NCBI RefSeq assembly: GCF_020805785.1
Contig: NZ_JAJGZV010000010.1
Span: forward strand, 79,639-143,638
Origin: Flavobacterium chungbukense
Lineage (GTDB): Bacteria; Bacteroidota; Bacteroidia; Flavobacteriales; Flavobacteriaceae
DNA: 64,000 bases
Reading direction: 5' to 3'
In this document: piece after piece, positions 49,941 to 59,546 of the stretch
How the letters are laid out: the number at the start of each line of letters is the position of its first letter
Numbering within the stretch: position 1 is the first letter of the stretch
Notes under the pieces: generated by a model
Seen by the model: the letters and a program-made list of their open reading frames with translations, nothing else
What the model was told of the DNA's origin: nothing
Databases searched by the model: none
Made by a program: the position numbers and the translations under genes

Positions 49941-51287
49941 AAATTTTTAATTATTACAAGTCAATCCCACAAAACTAGACAAATAGATGATCTTATAACA
50001 GAAGCTAATAAAATTGGAATCTTTAATGGAAATGTTATTGTTTCTCAAAAAGGCAATATTATTTATCAAAATGCTCTTGGTTTTTCAGATTATAAAAAAA
50101 GTAAAAAACTTACCGAATTATTTTCAATGCCCGTTGGATCTATCAGCAAAGAATTTAATAGCGTTGGAATATTGTATTTAAAAGAAAAAGGCAAACTAAA
50201 GTTAGAAGATAAAGTTTCTGATTATATAAACTATCTTCCAGATTGGGCGAATAAAATTCAAATTAAAGATTTAGTTGAATATACAAGCGGTTTACCTCAG
50301 ATGTCAAAAAATTCAGATTCTGAATATATTTCAGAAATAAAGAAGATTCAAAAACTTGAATTTTCTCCTGGAAGTGGATATATCTACAGTAATGCAAATA
50401 TTTTTCTTCAACAGGAAATAATTAGAAATATCAGTTTAATGTCTTATTCTGACTTTCTTAAAAAAAACCTCTTTCTTAAACTTAAAATTAAAGGTGGCGA
50501 AATTCCAAAAGATGCAATTTTATCCCAAAACATGGCAGGTTCATTTGACAATGATTTTAAAGAAACCACTTTTATTCATGGCGGGGGCGAAATGTATTTT
50601 ACAATCGGCGACATTTATAGGTGGGAAAAAGCGCTCCACTCCGGAAAAATTATAAGTGATTTATCCTTATTCTATCTCGGAAAAAGTTTTGACAAAAACA
50701 CTGAATCAAGTTTAGGAAATGTACAATATAATAATTACAAGGTACTTGAACATTCTCATCAAGGATCTGGAAATAATTACGAATCGTTTGTTTATTATAA
50801 TTCAGAAAACGATACTATATTTATTTTAATGACTAATAATCAAAATTTTAAAGTTTCTGAAATTGCAGATTGCATTCAAAATATTTTAAATAGTAAGCCT
50901 TTTTCTTTTCTAAAAAAATCTATTTATCTTGATATTAGGGGAAAGCTCCTCCATAATTTCTCTGAAGGCATGGCATATTACAAAGAAATTAAATCTTCTA
51001 AAAAAGAGATATATGATTTTTCTAATGAAGGTTTGGATTTAATAAATTCAGCTAAATATTTAATGCGAAGGAATAAGTTTGAAGACGCAATTAAAATATT
51101 AGATTTGAGCACAAATGTTGATTTAACTGATAAAAGCAGAATCTCAAATGCTTTATTTTTAATTGGAGAATGTTATTTCAAAATTAATGACCTTGAAATG
51201 TCAAAATCTTTTTATGAACAAGCTTTCGCATTAGATTCAAATAATAAACAAGCAGAGAATGTACTGAAAGTAATGATGAAAAATTAA
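49902..51287 (+). CDS. Secreted serine hydrolase (beta-lactamase fold) with C-terminal TPR-like region
   Basis: A signal peptide (residues 1-20) is followed by the beta-lactamase/DD-peptidase fold. SxxK is present as SISK at residues 80-83 and YSN in YIYSNANI near 165-172. The third motif is weak: the expected HxG region reads EHSHQGSGNN near residue 285. The last 110 residues are helical with TPR-like repeats (NALFLIGECYFKINDLEMSK, then FYEQAFALDSNNKQAE). Activity is likely a peptidase or esterase rather than a true lactamase. The start codon sits in the loop of a 15-bp inverted repeat. A hairpin follows the gene. Confidence 0.82.
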   Translation: MNTKTYFILLLSFKFLIITSQSHKTRQIDDLITEANKIGIFNGNVIVSQKGNIIYQNALGFSDYKKSKKLTELFSMPVGSISKEFNSVGILYLKEKGKLKLEDKVSDYINYLPDWANKIQIKDLVEYTSGLPQMSKNSDSEYISEIKKIQKLEFSPGSGYIYSNANIFLQQEIIRNISLMSYSDFLKKNLFLKLKIKGGEIPKDAILSQNMAGSFDNDFKETTFIHGGGEMYFTIGDIYRWEKALHSGKIISDLSLFYLGKSFDKNTESSLGNVQYNNYKVLEHSHQGSGNNYESFVYYNSENDTIFILMTNNQNFKVSEIADCIQNILNSKPFSFLKKSIYLDIRGKLLHNFSEGMAYYKEIKSSKKEIYDFSNEGLDLINSAKYLMRRNKFEDAIKILDLSTNVDLTDKSRISNALFLIGECYFKINDLEMSKSFYEQAFALDSNNKQAENVLKVMMKN

Positions 51288-51289
51288 AG

Positions 51290-51330
51290 AAAATTTCCTG
51301 CAGGAAAATTAATTACTGCAGGAAATAAAT
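51290..51330. terminator. Hairpin between convergent genes
   Basis: TTTCCTGCAG and CTGCAGGAAA are perfect arms around a 12-nt loop. The T run is poor on both sides, so it is a weak or processing-type terminator for both converging genes. Confidence 0.55.
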
Positions 51331-51333
51331 TTA

Positions 51334-52656
51334 TTATACAACTTCTTTTTTATGCACTCTTCTCAATAAAAAAATTGCTGTAACGAAGAAGACTCCCAAT
51401 ATTACGATTGCCGCACGCGGACTTCCTGTAATTTGATCTATTATTCCGTAAACACACATTCCGATTACGATACCTATTTTTTCGGCAACATCATAAAAAC
51501 TAAAAAATGATGCTGTATCTTCTGTTTCAGGTAATAATTTTGAATAGGTTGAACGTGATAAAGCTTGAATTCCGCCCATTACAAATCCTGCAACGGTTGC
51601 CATTACATAAAAATGCATTGGTAAGGTGATGAAAAAAGCAAGTGCACAAAATACTGCCCAAATTATATTAATTACAATCAAAGTTGGAATATTTCCCCAT
51701 TTAGAAGAAGCTCTTGAGGTTAAGACAGCTCCAACAACGGCTACTAATTGAATAATTAAAATACAAACAATCAAGCCAATCGTACTTTCTTCTTTTGATG
51801 ACCACTGAATTTCCTGCGCACCAAAATAAGTTGCCACCAACATAACAGTTTGCACTGCCATACTCGAAACAAAAAAACCTCCTAAATAACGTTTTAACGG
51901 AATATTTTCTTTTAATAAAGCCCAAACTTTCTTTAGTTCTTTGAAGCCATTAAAGACAACAGAACTTGTTAATTTCTGTCCCGTTTCTTTGCTTCCTTTT
52001 GGCAAATAATAGTATGTGTATTGACTAAATAAAATCCACCAAACTCCTACCATTACAAAAGAATAACGCATAGCTTTCATTGCTGCTTCTCCCTCTGTTC
52101 CCGTAATTCCGAAGATTCTTGGTTTCATAATCATCGCTAAGTTGATAATTAAGAGAATAACACTTCCGATATATCCTAATGAATATCCTTTTGCACTAAT
52201 TCTATCTTGCTGTTCTTCAAAAGCAATATCTGGTAAATAGGAATTGTAAAAAACTAAACTTCCCCAATATCCTAGTAAACCTAAGAAGTAGAAAGCTAAA
52301 CCTGTATAAATATTTTCGAGATCAAACCAATACAATCCCATGCAAGAAAGTGCTCCCAAATAACAGAAAAACTTCATAAAAGATTTTTTATTTCCAACAT
52401 AATCAGCGATTCCTGATAATAACGGAGAAATAAAAGAAACCACCATAAAAGCAAAAGCAGTTATAAAACTAATTAAGGCAGAGTTTTTAAGATTCATTCC
52501 AAAAACATCAATGTAGTGATCGCGATCACTAAATAGAGCTTCATAAAAAATTGGAAATACTGCCGAGGCAATAGTAAGTGTATAAACTGAATTGGCCCAA
52601 TCATAAAATGCCCAAGCATTTAATAATTTCTTGTCGCCTTTTTGCAGGTTTTTCAT
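51334..52656 (-). CDS. MFS transporter, UMF1/Atg22-like
   Basis: This is a 440-residue membrane protein with twelve helices. The N terminus is diagnostic of the UMF1/Atg22-like group: LNAWAFYDWANSVYTLTIAS near residues 12-31. SPLLSGIADYVGNKKSFMKF near 76-95 is the loop 2-3 signature, and late in the protein GGIQALSRSTYSKLLPETED is conserved. The substrate is unknown in bacteria; Atg22 in fungi exports amino acids from the vacuole. The gene is alone in the leftward direction and converges with the serine hydrolase. Confidence 0.88.
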   Translation of the reverse strand: MKNLQKGDKKLLNAWAFYDWANSVYTLTIASAVFPIFYEALFSDRDHYIDVFGMNLKNSALISFITAFAFMVVSFISPLLSGIADYVGNKKSFMKFFCYLGALSCMGLYWFDLENIYTGLAFYFLGLLGYWGSLVFYNSYLPDIAFEEQQDRISAKGYSLGYIGSVILLIINLAMIMKPRIFGITGTEGEAAMKAMRYSFVMVGVWWILFSQYTYYYLPKGSKETGQKLTSSVVFNGFKELKKVWALLKENIPLKRYLGGFFVSSMAVQTVMLVATYFGAQEIQWSSKEESTIGLIVCILIIQLVAVVGAVLTSRASSKWGNIPTLIVINIIWAVFCALAFFITLPMHFYVMATVAGFVMGGIQALSRSTYSKLLPETEDTASFFSFYDVAEKIGIVIGMCVYGIIDQITGSPRAAIVILGVFFVTAIFLLRRVHKKEVV

Positions 52657-52762
52657 CGAAAATGGTTTTGTTAAATCTGCTACGAATTTATCTAATTTTT
52701 ATCATAATCAAATACAAATTATTCAATTCGTGTATTATTAAATTATCAAGTAACATAAAAAG

Positions 52763-52794
52763 AAAAAAGCTATCCGAGTTCGGATAGCCTTTTT
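52763..52794 (-). terminator. Terminator of the M48 peptidase gene
   Basis: GCTATCCG and CGGATAGC are perfect 8-bp arms around a 4-nt loop, with a T run on the minus strand. Confidence 0.85.
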
Positions 52795-52815
52795 AATATC
52801 TTAGAAAAAATTAGA

Positions 52816-53625
52816 TTATTTTATTGTTCCAACTTTTAATGCAATTGCTTTTGCCTCGGGAATTAAAGCTTTAATATTAGCAATTCTTGTTGCATCAGAA
52901 GGGTGTGTACTCATAAATTCAGGTGTTCCAGCTCCTCCTGATTTAGCAGACATTCTGCTCCAAAAATCAACGGCATCTTCAGGGTTATATCCTGCAATAG
53001 CCATTAATGTCAGACCAATTTTATCGGCTTCGCTTTCATTGCTTCTGCTAAATGGCAACATCACTCCTACTTCAGAACCAATTCCGTAAGCCTGAGAAAA
53101 AATCTGTCTTGTAGATTCTGATTTGTTACTTGTTGCAGCATCTAAAGCAACGCCACCAATTTGTTGTAATTGTGCCGCAGACATTCTTTGCGCACCGTGA
53201 TTGGCTAATGCGTGAGAAACCTCATGCCCCATTACGGTTGCTAAACCAGATTCGTTTTGTGTAACTGGCAAAATACCGGAATAAACCACAATTTTTCCTC
53301 CAGGAAGACACCAAGCATTAACTTCCTTATTATCCACTAATTTATATTCCCAGCGATAATCTTTTAAATATTGTGATTGTCCTAAATAGGCCAAATATTT
53401 TTCTGCCGCTGTCTTAATTTTATATCCGACAGTTTCTACTCGTTTCGCATCTGCTGTTCCAGTTATAACTTTATTTTCTGATAAAAACTGGCTATATTGT
53501 TGGAATGAAGATGGAAATAATTCGCTATTTGAAACAAAATTCAAATTCTGTTTTCCAGTAATTGGATTTGTAGCACAAGCAATTGCAAGTGCTCCACAGA
53601 TTCCTAAAAAGAAATATTTTTTCAT
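52816..53625 (-). CDS. M48 family metallopeptidase, lipoprotein (LoiP/BepA-like)
   Basis: The N terminus has a lipoprotein signal with lipobox LAIA and Cys17, followed by the typical NPITGKQNLNFVS. The M48 zinc motif is GHEVSHALANHGAQRMS near residues 138-154, and the third ligand Glu lies in SRSNESEADKIGLTLM near 193-208. These peptidases degrade misfolded outer-membrane proteins. At 269 residues the length is normal and no TPR domain is attached. It is monocistronic, with its own terminator and a -7-like box upstream. Confidence 0.93.
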   Translation of the reverse strand: MKKYFFLGICGALAIACATNPITGKQNLNFVSNSELFPSSFQQYSQFLSENKVITGTADAKRVETVGYKIKTAAEKYLAYLGQSQYLKDYRWEYKLVDNKEVNAWCLPGGKIVVYSGILPVTQNESGLATVMGHEVSHALANHGAQRMSAAQLQQIGGVALDAATSNKSESTRQIFSQAYGIGSEVGVMLPFSRSNESEADKIGLTLMAIAGYNPEDAVDFWSRMSAKSGGAGTPEFMSTHPSDATRIANIKALIPEAKAIALKVGTIK

Positions 53626-53645
53626 AATTTAAAGCTATTTTATAA

Positions 53646-53653
53646 CAAAAATA
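53646..53653 (-). promoter_or_regulatory. Likely -7 box for the M48 gene
   Basis: TATTTTTG on the minus strand, 20 bases before the start. TTG elements nearby are not at the usual spacing. Confidence 0.45.
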
Positions 53654-53709
53654 CAATTATTACAAAACACTATTTTACACAATTAGTAAAAAAAATATCA
53701 CAATTATAA

Positions 53710-56109
53710 TTATTCCCCAACTATATGTAGTTCACTAAACTCTTTATCAACTAATAAGAATTTGTTTTGCTCAAAATTTATTTTATCAAATTCTATTTTT
53801 TCATTATCAATTTCAATCTCTGAAACTTTAAAAGGCAATCCGATTAAATTGATTTTATACTTCGTATAAGGTGTTTCGTATTTGCCTTCTTTATGAAGTT
53901 GAATAATCAGCTCTTTTTCTTTTCCGATACTTCTTAACGACAAGAAACTATAACGTCCTTTTTTATAATCATAACCATCTTGAGCATCTTCGTAAACAGC
54001 AGAATTTTCTTTGCCATTTTTATAATAAACATCAAGTGTCAATTCGTCAAAATCTAATTCGCCTACATATTGCTGTACAGGATATTTTGGAATAATGGCA
54101 CCTGCTTTTACAAAAACTGGAATCTCATCAAATTTGGTATCAATCCAAATTTCTCTTCCACCAATAAACAATTCATTTGTCCAGTAATTATACCACTCAC
54201 CTCTAGGAATATACATACGTCTACCTACAGCATTAGGTTCAAGTATTGGGCAAACTAAAATCTGATTTCCAAAAATAAATTCGTCATTACGATAATGTGT
54301 TTGTGTATCGTCTTGATCGTAATACACTAAAGGTTTTAACATCGGAACACCTTCCTCAATGTATTGCCAAAACATGGTATACAGGTAAGGTAACAATTGA
54401 TAACGAAGGCTTACAAATTTTCTGGTAATATTAATTACTTCTTCATCAAAAGCCCATGGCTCCTGATTACCGTGATCTCCCGAAGAATGCGTTCTGCAAA
54501 ATGGATGAAAAACACCTAACTGAATCCAGCGTGCATACAATTCTCCCGTAGGTTGTTCTGCAAAACCACCAATATCAGAACCTGTAAATCCCATTCCTGA
54601 AATTGACATTCTCTGCACTTGAATATTTGCAATCCATAAATGTTCCCAAGTAGCAACATTATCTCCTGTCCAAGAAGACGTGTAACGCTGTGCTCCTGAA
54701 TATGCTGATCTTGTAATTACGAATGGACGTTTTGGATAAGCAAATCGTTTTACGCCATGATAAGTCGCCCTTGCCATTTGCGTTCCGTAAATATTATGCG
54801 CTTTTCTATGACTACATGGATTTCCATCGTACACATGACGAACATCCATTGGGAACGTCTTGTTTGGCACTTCCATCACCGCTGGTTCGTTCATATCATT
54901 CCAAACACCTTTAACTCCAATGTCTGAAATTAATTCTTTAAATAAGCCGGCCCACCACTCTCTAACAACGGGATTTGTATAATCAGGAAAATTACATTCT
55001 CCTGGCCAAACTTTTCCCTTCATATAAGGTCCATCGGCTCTTTTACAGAAATAATCTTTTTCTAAACCTTCTTTGTATACCCAGTAATCTTTATCAATTT
55101 TAATACCTGGATCTATAATGACAACAGTTTTAAAACCATCTTCGGCTAATTCTGCAACCATCTTTTTTGGATCTGGAAAATAGTTTTTATTCCACGTAAA
55201 ACATCGAAATCCATCCATATAATCGATATCCAAATAAATGGCGTCGCATGGAATTTGAAGTTCTCTAAATTTTGAGGTTATCTCTTTTACTTTGCTTTCA
55301 GGATAGTAACTCCATTTACATTGATGATATCCTAAAACCCAAAGTGGCGGTAATTCTGGTTTACCAGTTAAATCTGTATACGTAGTTACAACATCCTGCA
55401 TTTGCGGACCATAAACGAAATAATAATTCATTTCACCACCTTCAGCCCAAAAACTAGTTACATTTCTTCTTTCTTGACAAAAATCAAAAAAAGTTCGAAA
55501 AGTATTGTCAAAGAAAATACCGTATGCTTGTTTATTATGCAAGCCAATATAAAATGGAACAACTTTATATAAAGGTTCCTGATCTTTTTGATAAGCGTAT
55601 TGATCTGTAGCAAAATTTTCTACTCTTTTCCCTTTAAGGTTCATCTGAGTGGCTTTATCCCCAAGACCATAATAACATTCACCGTCTTTAGAATATTTAC
55701 TCATTTTTACAATATTCCCGCCATATTCATAACTTTCTTCCCAATGAAAACCTAATTCATCTTCAAGAATTAAAAAATCATTTAAATCGTATACTGAAAG
55801 TCGAAGATCTGCTTTTTGAATTTTGCATTTTACTTTACTCGTTCTGATTTGAAAATAGGTTTCTTCTTCAGTAACTTCTAGAAAATTATAACCGTGAAGC
55901 TGTGTTTTATCGATTGCGTATGAAAAATCATTGCTAAAATATCCTTTTGTAGTAAAACGAAATCGGATTAAGCTATCGCGAAGAATGGTAACTTTTAGGA
56001 TTACTTTATTATCTGTATTGAAAAAAACTGAATCTCCTTCGTGTTCGTAAGAAACAACTTTTGATGGATATAAGTCTCCCTTGTATTCTAATGATGTATT
56101 TGTAATCAT
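53710..56109 (-). CDS. Glycoside hydrolase family 31 alpha-glucosidase
   Basis: This is a 799-residue enzyme with an N-terminal beta domain (YYGLGDKATQMNLKGKR near residue 142) and a TIM barrel. The nucleophile is Asp405 in GVWNDMNEPAV, and the acid/base region lies in SSWTGDNVATWEHLW. A C-terminal beta domain follows. GH31 members include alpha-glucosidases and alpha-xylosidases. No signal peptide is visible, so it acts in the cytoplasm, probably on maltodextrin from glycogen. It lies next to glgA-glgC-glgB but is separated from them by a hairpin. Confidence 0.93.
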   Translation of the reverse strand: MITNTSLEYKGDLYPSKVVSYEHEGDSVFFNTDNKVILKVTILRDSLIRFRFTTKGYFSNDFSYAIDKTQLHGYNFLEVTEEETYFQIRTSKVKCKIQKADLRLSVYDLNDFLILEDELGFHWEESYEYGGNIVKMSKYSKDGECYYGLGDKATQMNLKGKRVENFATDQYAYQKDQEPLYKVVPFYIGLHNKQAYGIFFDNTFRTFFDFCQERRNVTSFWAEGGEMNYYFVYGPQMQDVVTTYTDLTGKPELPPLWVLGYHQCKWSYYPESKVKEITSKFRELQIPCDAIYLDIDYMDGFRCFTWNKNYFPDPKKMVAELAEDGFKTVVIIDPGIKIDKDYWVYKEGLEKDYFCKRADGPYMKGKVWPGECNFPDYTNPVVREWWAGLFKELISDIGVKGVWNDMNEPAVMEVPNKTFPMDVRHVYDGNPCSHRKAHNIYGTQMARATYHGVKRFAYPKRPFVITRSAYSGAQRYTSSWTGDNVATWEHLWIANIQVQRMSISGMGFTGSDIGGFAEQPTGELYARWIQLGVFHPFCRTHSSGDHGNQEPWAFDEEVINITRKFVSLRYQLLPYLYTMFWQYIEEGVPMLKPLVYYDQDDTQTHYRNDEFIFGNQILVCPILEPNAVGRRMYIPRGEWYNYWTNELFIGGREIWIDTKFDEIPVFVKAGAIIPKYPVQQYVGELDFDELTLDVYYKNGKENSAVYEDAQDGYDYKKGRYSFLSLRSIGKEKELIIQLHKEGKYETPYTKYKINLIGLPFKVSEIEIDNEKIEFDKINFEQNKFLLVDKEFSELHIVGE

Positions 56110-56148
56110 ATCTTCACTGAATTAATTTATAGCTCTTTGTCTTTATTT

Positions 56149-56156
56149 CAAACATA
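56149..56156 (-). promoter_or_regulatory. Likely -7 box for the GH31 gene
   Basis: TATGTTTG on the minus strand, 40 bases before the start. The upstream TTG is not at consensus spacing. Confidence 0.45.
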
Positions 56157-56277
56157 CAAAAAAAGTTGATAAAGCCCTATGAATAAAAGGTTTATTCACG
56201 AAAACGTTTTTTCTGAATGAGTTTCAAAATACCAAACAAAAAAGCAGCAATTTGATAATTATAAAAGGAAAAAATAA

Positions 56278-56316
56278 CAAAATCTTAGTCATTAAAATGA
56301 TTGTAAGATTTTTATT
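56278..56316 (-). terminator. Terminator of the glycogen operon
   Basis: AAAAATCTTA and TAAGATTTT pair, with an inner ATCAT/ATGAT stem and small bulges. On the minus strand a T-rich run follows. It begins at the glgB stop codon. Confidence 0.65.
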
Positions 56317-58219
56317 AAGTCAAAGAATAAACCGTAACACTTAAAGGAGGCAGCATTAATTCTGCAGAAAAATCTCGACCATCATAAGAAATTGATTCAA
56401 TTTTTAGCGATTTTGAATTTCCTACGCCACTTCCGCCGTAGATCCCTGCATCACTATTGAAAATCTCGTTTAGTTTTCCTTTCTTAGGAATTCCGATTCT
56501 ATAATTTTCTCTGACCACTGGAGTAAAATTGCAAACCACGATAATATTTTCATCCGGATTATTTCCTTTTCTGATGTAAGACAAAACCGCATTCTGATGA
56601 TCGGAATAGTTAATCCATTCAAAACCATCTCCTGTAAACTGTTTCTCATACAGAGCTGGTTGTGATTTATACAAATGGTTTAAATCTGTAATCAATCTTT
56701 TTATTCCTGAATGAAAATCATATTGCAATAAATGCCAGTCTAAACTTTGCTCGAAATTCCATTCGCTTGTTTGACCAAATTCCGCTCCCTGAAACAATAA
56801 TTTCGTTCCTGGATGTGTGAACATATAACCGTATAATAATCTCAAATTAGCAAAACGTTGCCATTCATCTCCTGGCATCTTATAAATAAGTGATTGTTTG
56901 CCATAAACGACTTCATCATGAGAAAACGGAAGCATAAAGTTTTCCGTAAAAGCATACGTCATGGAAAAAGTCAAATCATTTTGATGGTATTTTCTATAGA
57001 CGGTTTCTTTTTGAAAATATTCTAAAGTATCGTGCATCCAGCCCATCATCCATTTCATTCCGAATCCTAAACCACCAAAAGAAGTTGGTCTGGAAACCAT
57101 CGGGAAAGAAGTGCTTTCTTCTGCAATTGTTTGCACTCCATCAAAATTAGAATAGATTACTTCATTAAATTCTTTAAGAAAACTGATTGAATCTAAATTT
57201 TCTCTTCCTCCAAAAATATTGGCTTCCCACTCTCCATCTTTTCTAGAATAGTCAAGATATAACATTGAAGCAACGGCATCGACTCTTAATCCATCAACGT
57301 GATAATTCTGAAGCCAAAACACTGCATTGCTAATTAAAAAGGCACGTACTTCGTTTCTTCCGTAATTAAAAACTAAACTTTTCCAATCTGGATGATATCC
57401 TTTTCGGCGGTCTGGATGTTCATATAAATGGGAACCATCAAAATAACCTAAACCGTGTGCATCGTCAGGAAAATGAGACGGAACCCAGTCTAAAATTACA
57501 CCAATTCCTTTTTGATGTAATCTATCTACAAGAAGCATAAAATCCTGCGGTTTCCCAAAACGAGAAGTTGGCGCAAAATAACCTGTTAATTGATATCCCC
57601 AAGATGGATCATACGGATATTCCATAATAGGCATAAATTCTACGTGAGTAAAACCTGTTTCTTTTACGTAGTTTACTAAATCATCAGCTAATTCTAAATA
57701 ACTTAGAAAGCTGTTATTTTCTCCGCGTTTCCAAGATCCTAAATGTACTTCGTAAACTGAATATGGTTTATCCAAACCGTTATTTTCTTTACGATTTAGC
57801 ATCCAATTTTCATCTTTCCATTTATAATCTAGATCCCAAATTACAGAAGCCGTATGCGGTGGTTTTTCACAATATAAAGCAAAAGGATCTGCTTTTTCAG
57901 TAATTACACCATTTATACTTGATTCAATTTTATATTTATAAAGAGCACCTTTTGAAATTTCAGGAATAAATCCTTCCCAAATTCCAGAAGAATCCCAGCG
58001 AACATTCAAAGCGTGCTCTCCATTTGTCCAATAATTAAAATCGCCTATAACCGAAACAGAATGTGCAGTTGGAGCCCACACCGCAAAATAAACGCCCTTT
58101 ACTCCATTAACCTCAGTTAAATGCGCACCTAATTTTTCGTATAATTTAAAATGCTTTCCCGCTTTAAATAAATCAATATCAAAGTCTGTAAATAGAGAAT
58201 GTGCGATTACTTTAGTCAT
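56315..58219 (-). CDS. glgB: 1,4-alpha-glucan branching enzyme GlgB (GH13)
   Basis: It introduces alpha-1,6 branches into glycogen. The 634 residues start with a CBM48 domain (GVKGVYFAVWAPTAHSVSVI near residues 38-57). The TIM barrel has the nucleophile Asp314 in GLRVDAVASML, the general acid Glu in TIAEEST near 365, and LPFSHDEVVYGK near 427. The first N-terminal extension of long GlgB forms is absent, so it is the short type. The start is 46 bases after the glgC stop. It is the last gene of glgA-glgC-glgB. Confidence 0.96.
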   Translation of the reverse strand: MTKVIAHSLFTDFDIDLFKAGKHFKLYEKLGAHLTEVNGVKGVYFAVWAPTAHSVSVIGDFNYWTNGEHALNVRWDSSGIWEGFIPEISKGALYKYKIESSINGVITEKADPFALYCEKPPHTASVIWDLDYKWKDENWMLNRKENNGLDKPYSVYEVHLGSWKRGENNSFLSYLELADDLVNYVKETGFTHVEFMPIMEYPYDPSWGYQLTGYFAPTSRFGKPQDFMLLVDRLHQKGIGVILDWVPSHFPDDAHGLGYFDGSHLYEHPDRRKGYHPDWKSLVFNYGRNEVRAFLISNAVFWLQNYHVDGLRVDAVASMLYLDYSRKDGEWEANIFGGRENLDSISFLKEFNEVIYSNFDGVQTIAEESTSFPMVSRPTSFGGLGFGMKWMMGWMHDTLEYFQKETVYRKYHQNDLTFSMTYAFTENFMLPFSHDEVVYGKQSLIYKMPGDEWQRFANLRLLYGYMFTHPGTKLLFQGAEFGQTSEWNFEQSLDWHLLQYDFHSGIKRLITDLNHLYKSQPALYEKQFTGDGFEWINYSDHQNAVLSYIRKGNNPDENIIVVCNFTPVVRENYRIGIPKKGKLNEIFNSDAGIYGGSGVGNSKSLKIESISYDGRDFSAELMLPPLSVTVYSLT

Positions 58220-58265
58220 ATTAGGTTTTTAAGGCAAAAATTGATATTGAAATTGATATTGAAAA

Positions 58266-59546
58266 TTACTCTATTCTAAAATTATCAGATAAGGTAACAC
58301 CTTTTTTGATAACAACAATTCCGTCTTTGATACTATATAATTCATTGGTAAAGTTGTCTAAATGTTTTCCTCCTGATATATACACATTGTTTCCAATACG
58401 CACATTTTTATCAATTAAAGCATTATTAATATAGCAATTTTCTCCAATTCCAACGTGAATTTTACTGATACTGCTTTCTTGATTTAGTTCATCTAAATCT
58501 TGATAGAAATCATTACCCATCACATAACAATTTTCTAAGACGGTACCTTCACCAATTCTCGAGCGAATACCTATTACAGAACTTTTAATCTCTTTCGCAT
58601 TAATAATACAACCTTCAGAAATTAAAGACTGATTGATAACTGAATTTCTGAATTTAGAAGGTGGTAATAATCTTGGTCTAGTAAAAATTTTATTTTCGTT
58701 ATCAAATAAATTGAATTCAGGTATATCAGCAGTTAGACCAATATTCGCTTCAAAAAATGATTCTATATTTCCAATATCTGTCCAATATCCTTCATATTGA
58801 TAACTCAAAATCTTGTGTTTTCCAACAGCCTGCGGAATGATTTCTTTACCAAAATCTTTAGTTTCCTGATTTCCCATTAATTCTTCCAATAATGGTTTGT
58901 TGAAAATATAAATTCCCATTGAGGCAAGGTATTTTTTTCCTTTTTCCTGCATATGTTCACTTACTTCAGATTCCCATTCAGGCAATAACGAAGCATCTGG
59001 TTTTTCTATAAAGGCATGAATATTATTCTCATGATCTGTTTTAAGAATACCAAACTCAGGAGCGTCTTTCGCATTTACAGGCAAAGTCGCTATAGAAATT
59101 TCAGCATCGGCAGCAATATGAGCTTCTAACATTTCGTTAAAATCCATTTGATACAATTGATCTCCAGAAAGAATTAGTGCATGATCAAAGTCGTGTTTTA
59201 AGAAATGTGACATACATTGTCTTACAGCATCTGCCGTTCCTTGAAACCAAGTCGGATTATCTGGAGTTTGTTCTGCAGCTAAAATATCAACAAAAGATTG
59301 ACTAAAAATGCTAAAATTAAATGTATTCTTAATATGGGCATTTAAAGAAGCCGAATTAAACTGTGTCAAAACAAATATTTTAAAAATATCAGAATTGATA
59401 CAATTTGAAATTGGAATATCAACCAAACGGTATTTACCTCCAATTGGAACAGCTGGTTTTGATCTTGTTTCTGTCAATGGGAACAAGCGTGATCCTTGTC
59501 CTCCTCCTAAAATAATGGCAACTACATTTTTCTTTTTAAATTTCAT
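58266..59546 (-). CDS. glgC: Glucose-1-phosphate adenylyltransferase GlgC
   Basis: It makes ADP-glucose, the donor for glycogen synthesis. The pyrophosphorylase signature IILGGGQGSRLFPLTETRSK sits at residues 11-30 of the form starting MKFKKKNVV. LILSGDQLYQMDF near residue 125 and the FIEKPD region are substrate sites, and the C-terminal part is a left-handed beta helix. ATG 59546 is chosen because its first bases overlap the glgA stop as ATGA, giving translational coupling. The open frame extends 15 codons upstream without similarity. Confidence 0.95.
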   Translation of the reverse strand: MKFKKKNVVAIILGGGQGSRLFPLTETRSKPAVPIGGKYRLVDIPISNCINSDIFKIFVLTQFNSASLNAHIKNTFNFSIFSQSFVDILAAEQTPDNPTWFQGTADAVRQCMSHFLKHDFDHALILSGDQLYQMDFNEMLEAHIAADAEISIATLPVNAKDAPEFGILKTDHENNIHAFIEKPDASLLPEWESEVSEHMQEKGKKYLASMGIYIFNKPLLEELMGNQETKDFGKEIIPQAVGKHKILSYQYEGYWTDIGNIESFFEANIGLTADIPEFNLFDNENKIFTRPRLLPPSKFRNSVINQSLISEGCIINAKEIKSSVIGIRSRIGEGTVLENCYVMGNDFYQDLDELNQESSISKIHVGIGENCYINNALIDKNVRIGNNVYISGGKHLDNFTNELYSIKDGIVVIKKGVTLSDNFRIE

